From NCBI GenBank assembly GCA_973895155.1, contig OZ316892.1, positions 6,634,001 to 6,698,000 of the forward strand: 64,000 nucleotides of DNA, in the 5' to 3' direction. Within the stretch, counting starts at the first letter, position 1; each line of letters starts with the position of its first letter. Shown here piece after piece: positions 12,846 through 24,341 of this stretch. The notes beneath the pieces were generated by a model. The model was given only the letters and a program-made list of their open reading frames with translations, was not told where the DNA came from and did not search any database. Position numbers and translations under genes: made by a program. Source of the stretch: Marsupella aquatica. Its lineage: Eukaryota; Marchantiophyta.

Positions 12846-15124
12846 ATAATCAAGTACAATCAAGTACAATCTACCAAGCATAACTGCATTTCGTAGTTCC
12901 GTGCAGGTCTACCACGTAGTCCCATAAGATTAGCGCAATTTTTCGGTAAAAGCACCAAAAAAATGCGTTTTGCATAAGTTGAGTAGATCCTCAATAAATG
13001 ACAAATGGGCATTTAGGTCTATAAGTGTACGTATCAATCGTTATAACATATACATAAGTAATATTTATGGATAAGTGCAACAGACAATTAGACAATTATA
13101 TAAAGTCATTTCATGGACTTACCCATGTGAACGGTGCCATGTGAAGAGTCTGATGTGTGACGTGAAACATATTAGGAATAAGTGCACAAACTATTTCCCT
13201 ATATATATGGAGAAGTTCATAATGTTATGTTGTATGCTTATAACATAATGCATACCATGGATAAGTGCGGGCTTGGGGTGTCAACCCAGGAAATGCAATT
13301 GGACACCGGAAAGGGGTACCCTAATCCCATTTAGTTTAGTAAATGAGTAAATAGTTATAAAGATTTTGCAGCCCAACTAGGAAAAGCTATTGAGGTCCTT
13401 GTGAAAACCTAATAGTGTCAGTGCTTTCTTTTCTGTAGCTTTGATCATGTCATATCGCTTCTCATAGTTATTCCAATCTTTTCTCGTCCTGGGTCCTTGG
13501 GTTTCGTAGGTTCATAGTCTTTAGGCTCTTGGGAAAAAATTGGAATAACTATGAGATCTCATAGTCTTTAGGCTCTGGGAAAAGGGCTCTATGGCGAATA
13601 TGATAAGTAAACTTGAGATTGAAGTAGGAGCCTTGAGGCACATACTCACTTTGACTCTCCAACAGGAGTCCCTCTTTTTATAAAATTTAGTTTGTCAGGA
13701 ACAGTCTCTTGGCCACCTGGCCTGGATGGGAAGATTCAAACTCATTTAGGAATTGCCCACAACCAAGTGCAGCAGTTATATGATGCCATTTGTCCAGTCT
13801 AGAGGGCTTTTCTTGTCTCAATTGCAACCTCCAATACCTGACCCTAAAAAACTATGGCAGGTAAATTCTGAAAGTGCAGCCGGTGAATGAGCCACGTTCT
13901 CTGTATGGGCCTCAAAACGGGACTAGCTACCCCAGTTCGCATAAAAGTAATTCATCCTTAAAATTTTGGGCCTGAAAATTTACTACTGTTATTAGAGCAA
14001 TTCAGGCCAGGATGAACCACTCCCATACCTTGGAACCCATTTGACCAAAAAAACGCAAATTTTTTACGAGGTTTTTCCATCCATGTTGCGCTAGTCCATC
14101 CGGGCATTTTGTCCATGGGGGCATCTATTTAGGTATTAGACTGGGCCATCAATAGATGCAAGAAATCAAAAAATATACACATCATTTTGACTTATACTCT
14201 GTCAATGGATGATGGCTTTCACACACAACCACAGACCTAGTCCTGTGGTGATCCTCATTCCTTCTTCCCAGACTTAATTAAGCTTAAGTGTGAACATGTA
14301 CAAAGTCAAGGGAATGGAGGCTGCAGTAGGAGATTCCTACACTATTCATGATGAGTGGTCCGTGGTGGACAAAAATTGGGTTGCCGTTCCCTCTTGTTGC
14401 CATCGACCATGATTCTAAATGTTTGACACCAATACTCGTTTGAGGTAAACTTGTGCATATGTACAGGACGAGATGGATCGACATTTTACATGAACAAACG
14501 AGGATATCAGGAGGGCCAGTTTGGGCCTATCATATAGTAATCATCAAAAGAAATGGATATGGATGGGTTTGAATAGGATGAGGAGCTTCTCAATTACCAA
14601 AATATTTTCACAAAATTTTGATTGAAAAACTGAAAATATTCTTAAATTGTAAAAAAAAATGAAGAGAGTGCTCCAATGAATCTCAAATGACGACCGTGGC
14701 GAAGGCCAATGGGCCAAACAGAAGACAGACCCAAAGGGCCAAGGCACACATCAAACAAGCACCACAGCGCCAAAAGTTCACAAGAGCCCAAAAACAGCCT
14801 AATGCCAGGAGAGGATCAGGGGCAACCACCTAAACCACACTTAAGAAACGAAGGCAAAAACCTAATCCCGAAGAAGGGATGAACAGGATCCTCAGCCTAC
14901 CCAGGGACTATATCAAAGACATAACTTGGTTAAAATCAAAACCTCATATCTCAGCAAGGTGGAAGGCAACAAAAGCTCGTGGGGAACCCTAGCAAATAGT
15001 GATTGACACTGGCAGTCAAAGCTTCTTGGTTACTAATAATGGCTTTTGGTTACGGGTCCAGTTAGAGACTTCTGTAAATCTGAAAATTCTGTCAAAATTT
15101 CACGTCACCCTGTAAATATCCAGC
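12846..15124. other. Gene-poor stretch with short repeated motifs
   Basis: No gene recognised. The motif ATAAGTGC recurs (near 13072, 13178 and 13262), as it does at 32.0-32.6 kb. A C/A-rich tract at 14700-14870 resembles 35050-35330 and 53750-53940 in composition and may be the 3' non-coding part of a minus-strand retroelement. Confidence 0.4.
13461..13555. repeat. 17-bp perfect inverted repeat with a direct repeat beside it
   Basis: CTCATAGTTATTCCAAT at 13461-13477 is exactly complementary to ATTGGAATAACTATGAG at 13539-13555, with a 61-bp loop. A direct repeat (TCATAGTCTTTAGGCTCT) starts in the loop at 13512 and recurs just after the second arm at 13559. The structure could be a small foldback element or a hairpin left by a local inversion. 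Confidence 0.8.
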
Positions 15125-15390
15125 CATTAGATGGTTTGAATCCAACCATCTACATCCATTTTGTGTGTGAAGACTCGTGTGAAGGCTCGTGTGGCCTCTC
15201 AACTGAAAATGAGCTTTCCTACCATTAGATGTTATGAATCCAACCATCCAGATTCATTGTGTGTGAATACTTGTGTGGTCTCTTAGCTCAAAAAGAACTT
15301 TTACTCCATTAGATGTTTTGAATCCAATGATCTATGTTGCTTTTGTGTGTGAAACCTCGTGTGAAGAGTAATGTCACTTCTCGACACAAA
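15125..15390 (+). repeat. Three diverged tandem copies, 84-98-bp period
   Basis: CATTAGATG followed by GAATCCAA begins copies at 15125, 15223 and 15307, each continuing into TTGTGTGTGAA and CTCGTGTG or CTTGTGTG. No coding potential. Confidence 0.8.
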
Positions 15391-15839
15391 CAACTCTATT
15401 AAACTAAACCTATCCATGCTTGGATGTTGACATAACTAGATTATGACGTTTATGGTGCCTAAGGAATAAGAAGAACTTGGGGAATAGGTCGGCTTTGAAA
15501 AAAATCAATATTTGAGAAATCTCCAGCTTGGGTATTAGGTATATTTTAAAGGGCAATTTAATTGCAATAAAATAAAATAAATAAGCTTGGTAAGCAACAT
15601 ATAAAGCATTCTCTCAACCTCTTGACGCCATACAAGTAAAATGGGAAAGAATATTAGAAATATAAATAGGGGTGAAAAATCATGAGGAAGGTGGGGTGAA
15701 TAAGCGAGGGTTTGGTCATGGGAAACTTACATTGAAGTTTAATGCAAGGATTATTACAATGTTAACATGTGGAAGGGTCTAGTTATGAAAATATTGTTTT
15801 GAAATGGTATTGAATGTTAGATTTTTGGAATGTAAACTC
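15391..15839. other. AT-rich spacer; nothing recognised
   Basis: No gene, RNA or element ends were seen between the two tandem arrays. Confidence 0.45.
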
Positions 15840-16545
15840 TAGAGTATTATAACCTTGTTTTTAAGTTACAACTTGACAAACAATACTCAAACCCATGAAT
15901 ATATGTGTACCAATTGCTTTAACTTATGACCTTATTGATTTTGAAGTTACAAATGGGATCAAACCCTAAGTTGACAGACCCTTGTAGATGTGTGTACCAA
16001 AATGCCTTGACTTGTAACCTTCCCGGATAACCTAATTTTGATTTTGAAGTTACAACTAGGGTCAAGCAGTACACTAACCCTTGTAGATGTGTGTACCAGA
16101 ATGTCTTAAGTTCTTGTAGTTACCTTATATTCATGAATTTTATAAGTTACAACTGGGGTCAAACAGTACACCGACCCTTGTAGATGTGTGTACCAGAATG
16201 CCTTAACTTGTAACTTTATATTGATTTTAAAGTTACAAATGGGGTCAAACAATACACCGACCCTTGCGGATGTGTGTATCAGAATGCCTTAACTTGTAAC
16301 CTTATATTGATTTTATAAGTTACAGTTGGGGTCAAACAGTACACTGACCCTTGCAGATGTGTGTACCAGGATGCCTTAACTTGTAACTTTATATTTATTT
16401 TGAAGTTACAACTGGGGTCAAACAATACACCGACCCTTGCGGATGTGTGTACCAGAATGCCTTAACTTGTAACCTTATATTGATTTTGAAGTTACAATTA
16501 GGGTCAAACATTACACCGACCTCTGCATATGTGTGTACTAGAGTT
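15840..16545 (+). repeat. Tandem array of about eight ~87-bp units
   Basis: The motif GTGTGTACC (with small variants) occurs near 15905, 15992, 16091, 16188, 16273, 16361, 16447 and 16532, giving spacings of 85-99 bp. Each unit contains GATGTGTGTACCAGAATGCC, CTTAACTTGTAAC, a T-rich stretch, AAGTTACAA.TGGGGTCAAAC and ACACCGACCCTTG. The middle five units are the most alike and the outer ones are diverged, as expected for an array kept uniform by unequal exchange. Confidence 0.9.
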
Positions 16546-19500
16546 TATTGCCTTAACTTGAATAATATGATATGGACCTTATAATTATAGTACCCAATTG
16601 ATAATAAACTTAAGTGAATAATTTTAGGTACAAAGAGCTAACTTCTCCATTTTTGGAATCCAACAAAGGGCAAATTTCACTTTCTTAATATGTAATGCCC
16701 TAAGATAACCATAACAATATGAAACAAGATTACAAAAGATTCATCTACCTACCAAGAGCATTGCTTTCTACAAATAAATTGCAAATTACAATTACTTATA
16801 GTTTTGTTAAGGTTGCATAAATCTATTGTGTTGATTCAAATAAAAGCTCTAAGTGTTGTGGCAAATAATTAATATACTAATATTTGCACATCCATATATG
16901 ATAATGCTACAAATTTTTAGCTAATCTGATAATTTATTTGAAAATAAACACTATTATGATCAATATTACATAAGTGAAAATTGGATTTTAAAGTATAGAT
17001 AGATTCCATGCTTGATTTAGCTTTATGAGTGAACAACTTTAGCAATCACATTTATTCAACAAGGAATAAAGAGAGAAACAAACCTCTATTTCAAGCTCAG
17101 ATGATAGCTTGGGGTTGTTTCTTAGTGATGCCAAAATTTGTCTACAAACTCACACAAAATTGCTCATGTCAATTGAATGGATAAAATATCAAGTCACTTC
17201 ACAAATAACAATTAAACACAAATTCTAGTCATAAAAAACATGCACTGATATAAACATTTACCTTGATGGTAGTCACCATGAGAAATCTTAAAAAAATATC
17301 TTGTATGCCACTTGAGTGTAGCTCCCCTAGGCCTTATTCAAACATATTCCTTGAATACACACCAAAAAAGTCATAAGCATAATGTCAAAACTCACTTGCA
17401 CATTCAAGACTAATCAATTATTCTCAAAACATTAAACTATTCTATTATTATAAAATCTCTACAAAAACAAGGCTATGACTTTCTATTGATTAGTAAAACA
17501 TACATTTAAAAAACAGAAATGAAGTTAGTATATTTCTTCTCTCATGAAGGTGCCTGTGTATAAAGTTACTCTCTTCCCAACATGATCATTATGATTCTAC
17601 ACTTATGGGTTTTTTCTTTGTTTCCATTTGCCATTAAAATTGATGAGAATTTTGTTTTTGTCATTACTAAACAAATCATGATGAATAAATTACACTTTCC
17701 AAACAAAAAGTATACTTGTCTCCCCACAAAACAATTAAAAAATCAATGCTATAAATAGTTTTTGAGTTTATGAATTTGTTTGTTAGTGATGTCAACTTTT
17801 ATTATGCAAACTTCAAATACTTTTAAAAACATCTCATAATTTTATAGACAAGTCCAATGCATAATTATCCATTGCACAAAAATATTGCAAGACAATGAAG
17901 TGCAGGTGATTGCCTAGCTCCTTGCCTCCAAGATAGTTTGTTGCTCACCCTTGTGATGAATAATTTGTCACTCTAAAAAGCAAGGTGATTGCTACAGTGA
18001 GGAGTTGCAATGTGAAATACATAGAGAGGTGAAAAGAACATGAGAGAGGTGGAGACAAACAAAGGATGACAACATTATGTAGCACGCTAAAAGCTCCTTC
18101 CAAATTCTTGGCATTGTATTTGGGCACATCATAGAGTTTTGGCAAACTTGATAACCAGGAAAGACCAGTAAAGAGAATTAGTAAAACAAACAAATACAAT
18201 ATTACCAATGTGTTAAAAAAATTGAGTTGGACCCACATACTAGTTATGGCTTTTATTATGAGGGTGTGTTAAAGTAATTCTGTTATTTTTCACTAGCCTC
18301 TGTAATAATATATGGGGTAATTCTTTGGATCAAGAATAATGATAATCTATAACTTTTGGGGTTCGTAACCTTAATAATTGATTAGTGAGGTAACGTTTGG
18401 GACCCCTAGTGAAATTTCCTGGGCTCTCCTTTCGTATATTTTTCTCCAGGTGGAGAGAACAACACACAGTAAATTCCTTGGAAACAGCTGTTGCATGCTT
18501 TCCGTTTGTACTAAATCTTTACTCCAAGCATTGGAGATGCTGTAGCTAGGTGTCATTCACGTGGATTCGTGTCTAGAGGTGACGTGTGTCCGGGCGACCC
18601 TTGTAGTATCATCTCACAGAATATTCATGAAGAGGCATTAAATGTAGTTCCTTCTCCCAGGAACTGCAGTCTAATGCATGAACCATTGAACCGTGCAGTA
18701 ACAAACTTCTTGGTTACCAATAATGGCTTTACTATAGTAGTACCCTTCTTGATTTTTCCAGTTGTAATTTTGAGGGCCGAAAAGTGCACTATCAGGGTTT
18801 GGATCAGCTCAATATGAATATTTTCCTCTATTGATACTAAAATCAGAAAAAAGAGAAATGTCTTTAAGACTTTAAATGTATTGAAGTTCTATTACCAGAA
18901 CATTTGAGACAACAATAACCCCTCAAAAACCCAACTGAAATTCTCATTATGTGGGGCATTATATCTCACAATGCCTTGTAAAGAGTACTTTATTATATAC
19001 AAATATATATATATATATCAAGGTTCAAGGCAAAGGATCCCAAAATTGATGCTAGGATGGACCACACTTGTAACCGTGTGACTGGGATGGGCCTACCACT
19101 TCTGAAATCCAAAAGTGTGACCAATTATACAAGATGAAAGTAGCTTTTCAGTCCAGACGTGTTGACAATACTGAGGAAGATTTGATGGGGCCCTGGGATG
19201 TTGCCCGGAAGTGGAAGCCATGACTTGATAGGGCCTTGGATGGTGCTGTAGTTCCCTTTCTCATGTCAAGCTAGGTACCACTACTGTGCATTCAGAATAC
19301 CCACTATTCTTGACAAGGCATTTCGACAAGGTACCAATAGGTTGACAAGCTACACTGTTCCTGGCAATTAGTGTTACTCGCACTAAATCACAGTGAAGCA
19401 AATTTTGGGCTCTACTCATAAAATAGTGTTACTTAGCACAAGCACGAGCCCTCAACCTGCAGCAGTGTGGAGGATCCTGCCTTGAAGTTTTCTGCCATCA

Positions 19501-20400
19501 CCCTGCAGAACATTTTGGACAGAGCTGCATCATCTCACTGATCCCTAATAAATTGCTGGCCCTCCTCATTCCTAATTGATGCCTCTGTCAACAAATGCAG
19601 AATAAACCCTCAATGAGTTCAGTGAAGGTCTGATACACCACTGGACAGTCCTGTAGTTGCTGCTGAAGCATTTTCTTCTGCTGCTTAAAATGACAAGTGA
19701 AACAAAGACTATTTTTAGTATTACTAACACTAATTTGGATCTAACACTAATACTTACGTAATATACCAGCAGTGTAGGTACCCCACAGTACTATGAGTTT
19801 GGTAACCACAGTTACACTGACCTGAAGCAAAGCAAGCGTCATAAGCACAAGACCTAGCTTCACAGACAATGTCATGGAGAAAATGTACGATCTCACAGCA
19901 AGCTTACTGATGCACGGCAAAGTTTTGTTTCTGCACCTAAAACTCACCGGCCTCGATGACGTCCTTCCAGTGGAACTTTAATGCAAATCTAAAACCTCCA
20001 TAGTCTATGCACTTCTTACCAATTCAGGAAAGGAATGCGTTCAATAACACCTTGCAACGGGGGTCAATAGACATATATAGCATAGGTAGGCTTGATAGTT
20101 AGAGTTTAGGCACATAGCTATTCGTACAATCCAAACACATGATATATTGGGGTGCCTTGACATATCCTGTTTCTAGTTCAAGTCACGTTAGCTTGAATAG
20201 CTTTATTTTAGGCGAATTACCCCCGGTGAACAGTCTTGCAATTGGCCACAAACACATGTTTTGGCTAGGTCTAGGCTGAACACCCGAAAGGGTAGGCTGA
20301 GAAAACTTGTTGGATCCTAAAATGAAAATGACATCCTAAAGTCTGGAAGAAACTTAAAATAATTCTCGCTATCGTTAAACCACAACTAGTACTGTCTGGG
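16546..20400. other. AT-rich gene-poor stretch
   Basis: No coding region or RNA gene recognised. A short (AT)n run lies near 19003-19017. A phrase close to CTTCTTGGTTACCAATAATGG occurs at both 15025 and 18707, suggesting shared transposon-derived DNA whose ends I could not find. Confidence 0.4.
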
Positions 20401-20540
20401 ATGATCAGTCGAGTTGAGAGTAGCAGTGAAATCGAGGGGACGTCCTGTTAGTTGTTCCGTCCTGTTGACCGAGATTCATTTATGGTTTGCAACCGAGAAA
20501 TTGGCCTTGTACCAAAAACAGTATGCACAACCGTCCACAC

Positions 20541-20572
20541 CTCTCCTCTCCTCTCCTCTCCTCTCCTCTCCT
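20541..20572 (+). repeat. (CTCTC)n pentanucleotide microsatellite
   Basis: About six tandem CTCTC units followed by a T run. Confidence 0.9.
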
Positions 20573-22198
20573 TTTTTCTATGATACGATAACTGAACTGG
20601 TTTCCCTGATTCGCCTACTGCCTTCAGATTTGGTGGTGTTCTCGCATGAAGCTGGTCCTGCATGTAAACGAGAGTAAGCCTGACGAGAAGTGGTTAGTAC
20701 ATGCATCATCTTTGTGGGATTCAGTGCATCCCCCTGAGTGGGTGATTGAGTGACTTCCGCTCCAGAGAGAATTCAGAGAAATAAACTAATCGAAAGAACT
20801 CGTTGGGATGGCGCTTTCATAACTGATGGTGTGCAGTACGAGCTCAGTGTTGGGGTTGATGTGGAGCGCACTGACTCCCAGAAAGGCCCAGCTCAAGTTG
20901 CTTTCGAGATTCGAGGACATTGTTGGGGTTTCCCCAGTTTAAACTGGCGAAATTTGGAAGCAGGATCGGCAAGAATCATGGCCCGGGCAGAACGGTACAG
21001 TACAGCCAAAGTGAGACGTGACATGAGATCTACGAACGAGTAGCATTGTGGATGGTGAGCAACGTATCCGGACTGTCAATGGATGGACCCAAACGAAAGA
21101 GGTACGACATTGAGACGATTCAAGCTCTAGCTAGGACCGGACATTGTTTTGTAATGCTCTCTTGTGGAGATTGATTTCCATCCAGCAAACCTTAACCTCA
21201 GTGTCTCATCTGAATTGAAGCTGGCCCCCAACAATTTCCTGAAGCCTCCACAAAGCAATGGACCATCTTTAGCTCGAAGTGGTAATGATGAGACATGCTG
21301 CTCCGACGACGATTTCAATTGACTACAATTCTAAAATCCCGAATTTCACTTCTGTTTGTGTACTTCTAGAAAATTGTCAGACGGTAAACGCTAAAACCGT
21401 TCGATGTTTCATCGGAGTCCTTATGGGCTCTCTTGGTGTGTTTCATCCCAGCGTTATTCTTAGCGCATTCAACTTCAGGATCTCAGTAGCCCAAACGTTT
21501 CTACAGGTTGGCTATTAGTAGTCATCAAATGGAGCTTGTGGAGACTTACTATTGGTCACCTAATTCAATTCTTGATTGCGGAGAACTTTGGCAGAGTTCG
21601 CAAAACTGAACTTAGAGACGATGAACTTGAACTTGAAAATGGAACAAATGGAGAGTGCAAGGTGAGTTCCTGACTTCTCAATCAATGAGCAATTCCTTTG
21701 AGTCGACTTGGGGTAAGGGAGGCACAAACTAAAGCATACTGTGATGTTATGAAGACGTCCTTCTGTTTTCCTAAATGGATAAATCTAGCACATGTCTTTA
21801 GCTCAACGATAGATTATGGAAAACTGTGTCTGGTTCTGTGACCAAAAACGTGCAACCCCTCCAGGTGGCATTTGCTCACACTGTCCCTGTAGGCTACCTT
21901 TCAGGGCTTTCCTGCGGTTATGCGAAATGTCATGAGCCAAAAATTACACTGAAATACAAAACTTGGCCCATCTTTCATGAAATAAGCATGGGACAGTGAG
22001 GGATGGAGTGAGGGATGGAGTGATGACAACTTTGGAAGGATAGGATTATGCTTTGGGAGCTGGGTATGAGTCTAGGAAATCATGTGAATCTCTGTCCCAC
22101 TAGGAAAGCATTCTCATTCAATCAAGGCAGTCTCATTCTGTCTCACTCTTTGTTTCTGCACAGGGGTGTGACAAAGGAAGGGCCTTTTCCCCTTTCTT

Positions 22199-22218
22199 CC
22201 CCCCCCCCCCCCCCCCCC
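22199..22218 (+). repeat. C20 homopolymer
   Basis: Twenty consecutive C residues, immediately upstream of a copy of the TGTCTCC dispersed repeat. The length in the assembly may not be exact, since such runs are prone to sequencing and polymerase slippage. Confidence 0.9.
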
Positions 22219-23075
22219 AACTTCTATTGGGCTTCTTTGCCGGTGGGACCCTGTCTCCAGGTTCTGCGTTTTTGCCATTGGGCAGTGTGATATATAGTGT
22301 GACCTTCTCTCGTTGAGTGTTGTCTTACGTTGTAGAGAGGTAGCAAGGTAGTGTCCAAGGTAGGCCAAATAGATCTTCTGTATGTGGGCCATGTTGCCTC
22401 TATAATTTAGAGGCTTGTGGGTCTTGTGTCTGTGGGCCACTTTGCTTTTATTCTTTTGTCATGTACTTCATTACCAAGTGCCCACTCAGTGCCCTCAGAC
22501 ACTGAGAGCACTGACGTTACTTTTGCTTTTACTAAATAAATGGGGACTCCTGACATATTGCAGAAGCAAGAATAACAAGTCTACGACGTGACTGTAAACA
22601 GTGGTAAATAGATTTCTTAAAACAGTTGAAAGGGAGTTCTGGTAATTCCAAATGGACAAAATCACAAAGAAGTAACCCTCATAATAAAATTATAATTAAT
22701 TACTAACAGAAATTCAACATTCTGTGCAGGCCAGATGGTTTTCTTTAAGGAAAATTAAGAAGCATTGAAGGTGCCCAATACAAGGTACCACTCGCAACAA
22801 GTCTCACGCATTATGTGAAAAGGGAAGGCATTTGGACCCTCCTCCTTCAATATATGTTGATTGGCTAAAACCACCACTGGCCTTATAAAAGCCAGAACAT
22901 GGTGGATCCAGGTTTTAGGTATGGACAGTGGCAGTTTAACCCACATAGTTTCATTGTCCCAAGGAGCATCTCCACGGGCAGACACTATCCTGCCCTGCAA
23001 AATGCCCAAACCCTTGCTGTAAATCAAGCTTGCAAAATGAAATCTCCCAGCACCATACTCAGCTCCCCGCCAGCA

Positions 23076-23101
23076 CCCTAAACCCTAAACCCTAAACCCT
23101 A
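23076..23101 (+). repeat. Interstitial telomere-type repeat (CCCTAAA)3.5
   Basis: Three full CCCTAAA units and a partial fourth, the plant (Arabidopsis-type) telomere repeat, with ordinary sequence on both sides. It is therefore an interstitial copy and not a chromosome end. Such short telo-box tracts also occur in plant promoters, but no gene start is recognised here. Confidence 0.85.
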
Positions 23102-23317
23102 CATGGGTGATCTTGAGTCCAAAGTGATACTAATACTTCTGGATAACCAAAATAGTTTTTCTCTTGCTACTGTTCCACTCTTGAGACCAAAGTAACACTA
23201 CTTCATGTGTGCAGCATTAGTTCTATGATGGAATGAGTGGTAGAGCCTAAAAATGTCTGCTCTCAGTGTGAATAACACTAAAGACGGTGAACATTGCTCT
23301 CTCTTAGGTGTTCACTT

Positions 23318-23612
23318 GCTCACATGTAGTTTTGCACAATGAGACATATAGCACACTATCAAAGAACAAAAAATGTCAAACTGGGAGACAGGATCTCAAA
23401 TGCAAAAGACCCAATAAAGGAGATAAACAAACCGCTCCAATTTGAGAGACCAGATACGAAAAGAAAGAACCCCAATAAGGAGGAGGAAACAAGGAAAACG
23501 ATCACCAAGGAAGGAGACCCAACAAGGAGGATAAAACAAAGGAAAACAATAAACACCAACCTGGGAGGCAGGAGACCCGACAAAGGGGACATATAGCTCA
23601 CATGTAGTTTTG
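23318..23612 (+). mobile_element. Putative ~260-bp insertion flanked by 17-bp direct repeats
   Basis: GCTCACATGTAGTTTTG occurs exactly at 23318-23334 and 23596-23612. Between them lies an A/G-rich segment with internal repeats of the type GACCCAAYAAAGGAG...AAACAA...AAAAC, repeated about four times at 23400-23590. Exact 17-bp flanking repeats fit a target-site duplication of a retroposon, with the repeats inside being a minisatellite. A simple tandem duplication followed by expansion is the alternative. No coding domain is present. Confidence 0.4.
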
Positions 23613-24341
23613 GTTAATTACTACACTTAAAGCTTCCACCAACTAAAATGAACCAGAACGGGTAGAAGTGGTTCGTTTTGCTTATCAAAAATCAACAATT
23701 TGCTATCGTCCTTTCACATCACATTATTGCTTCATGAAGTTTTCTCTTGTTTATATTTAATTTCCAATATTTTAGCCGAACCAAACCTTGGTTAGTTTTC
23801 TTGGCCACGATACATGACAGTGGCCTCCATGCAGCCCTGAGAATGTAAGTTAATTAAATTTATCCCATCTGGGTTAAACCACAACTACCCTATAAAAGGG
23901 TAGGGGTAACCCGAAGTTCTCATTGTAAAGATCTCAGGTTCAGAAATGGGCTTTGAGCTTCACAAAAGGTACTGATTACAAAATCTTTTTTTGGCAAGTA
24001 CTTCGCAAAAGGTGCTAGTGTTCCATCTATTATGGTGAGTAGTGAGACATGGGATAAGACTTTTATATTGGCAGGTGTGGTTTCACGAACAGAAGTCCAA
24101 AGTGGAGGGTCTGCCATTCCAGTTAAATATGTACAACTCGTTTAAATGAGCAAGAGATGAAACTGCCATAGGAGCTTACTGTTACAATAGGGCCCCTCAG
24201 AAGTTCGAAATTGCATAGCCCTGAACTTTCGTGTGACGGCCCAAGTCTCGTTCGTGCCAAGGTTGATGCTATGCACAAGTTGGAAGAAGGGCAGAAGAAA
24301 AGGGCTCCAGTGATATGAGAGAGGAAGGCACATTGAGACAT
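23613..24341. other. 3' flank of the U-box/ARM gene; no other gene
   Basis: Nothing coding is recognised. The 3' UTR and polyadenylation signals of the minus-strand U-box gene should lie here. Confidence 0.4.

Larger units (their letters stand above)
20401..23075. other. Mixed-composition stretch without a recognised gene
   Basis: The part 20400-21700 is less AT-rich than its surroundings and has several open frames of 60-97 codons, none resembling a known family. The C20 run and a member of the TGTCTCC repeat family lie at 22.2-22.3 kb. The minus-strand side does not connect by splice signals to the U-box gene that ends at 24342. Confidence 0.35.

Noticed and set aside
15840-16545. CRISPR-like array
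   Set aside because: The units are contiguous diverged repeats of about 87 bp with no unique spacers, in eukaryotic DNA; it is a tandem satellite.
20750-21043. 97-codon plus-strand frame in a less AT-rich stretch
   Set aside because: No known domain, no convincing splice partners and no repeat of the motif elsewhere.
23076-23101. Chromosome end
   Set aside because: Only three and a half telomere units, with ordinary sequence on both sides.
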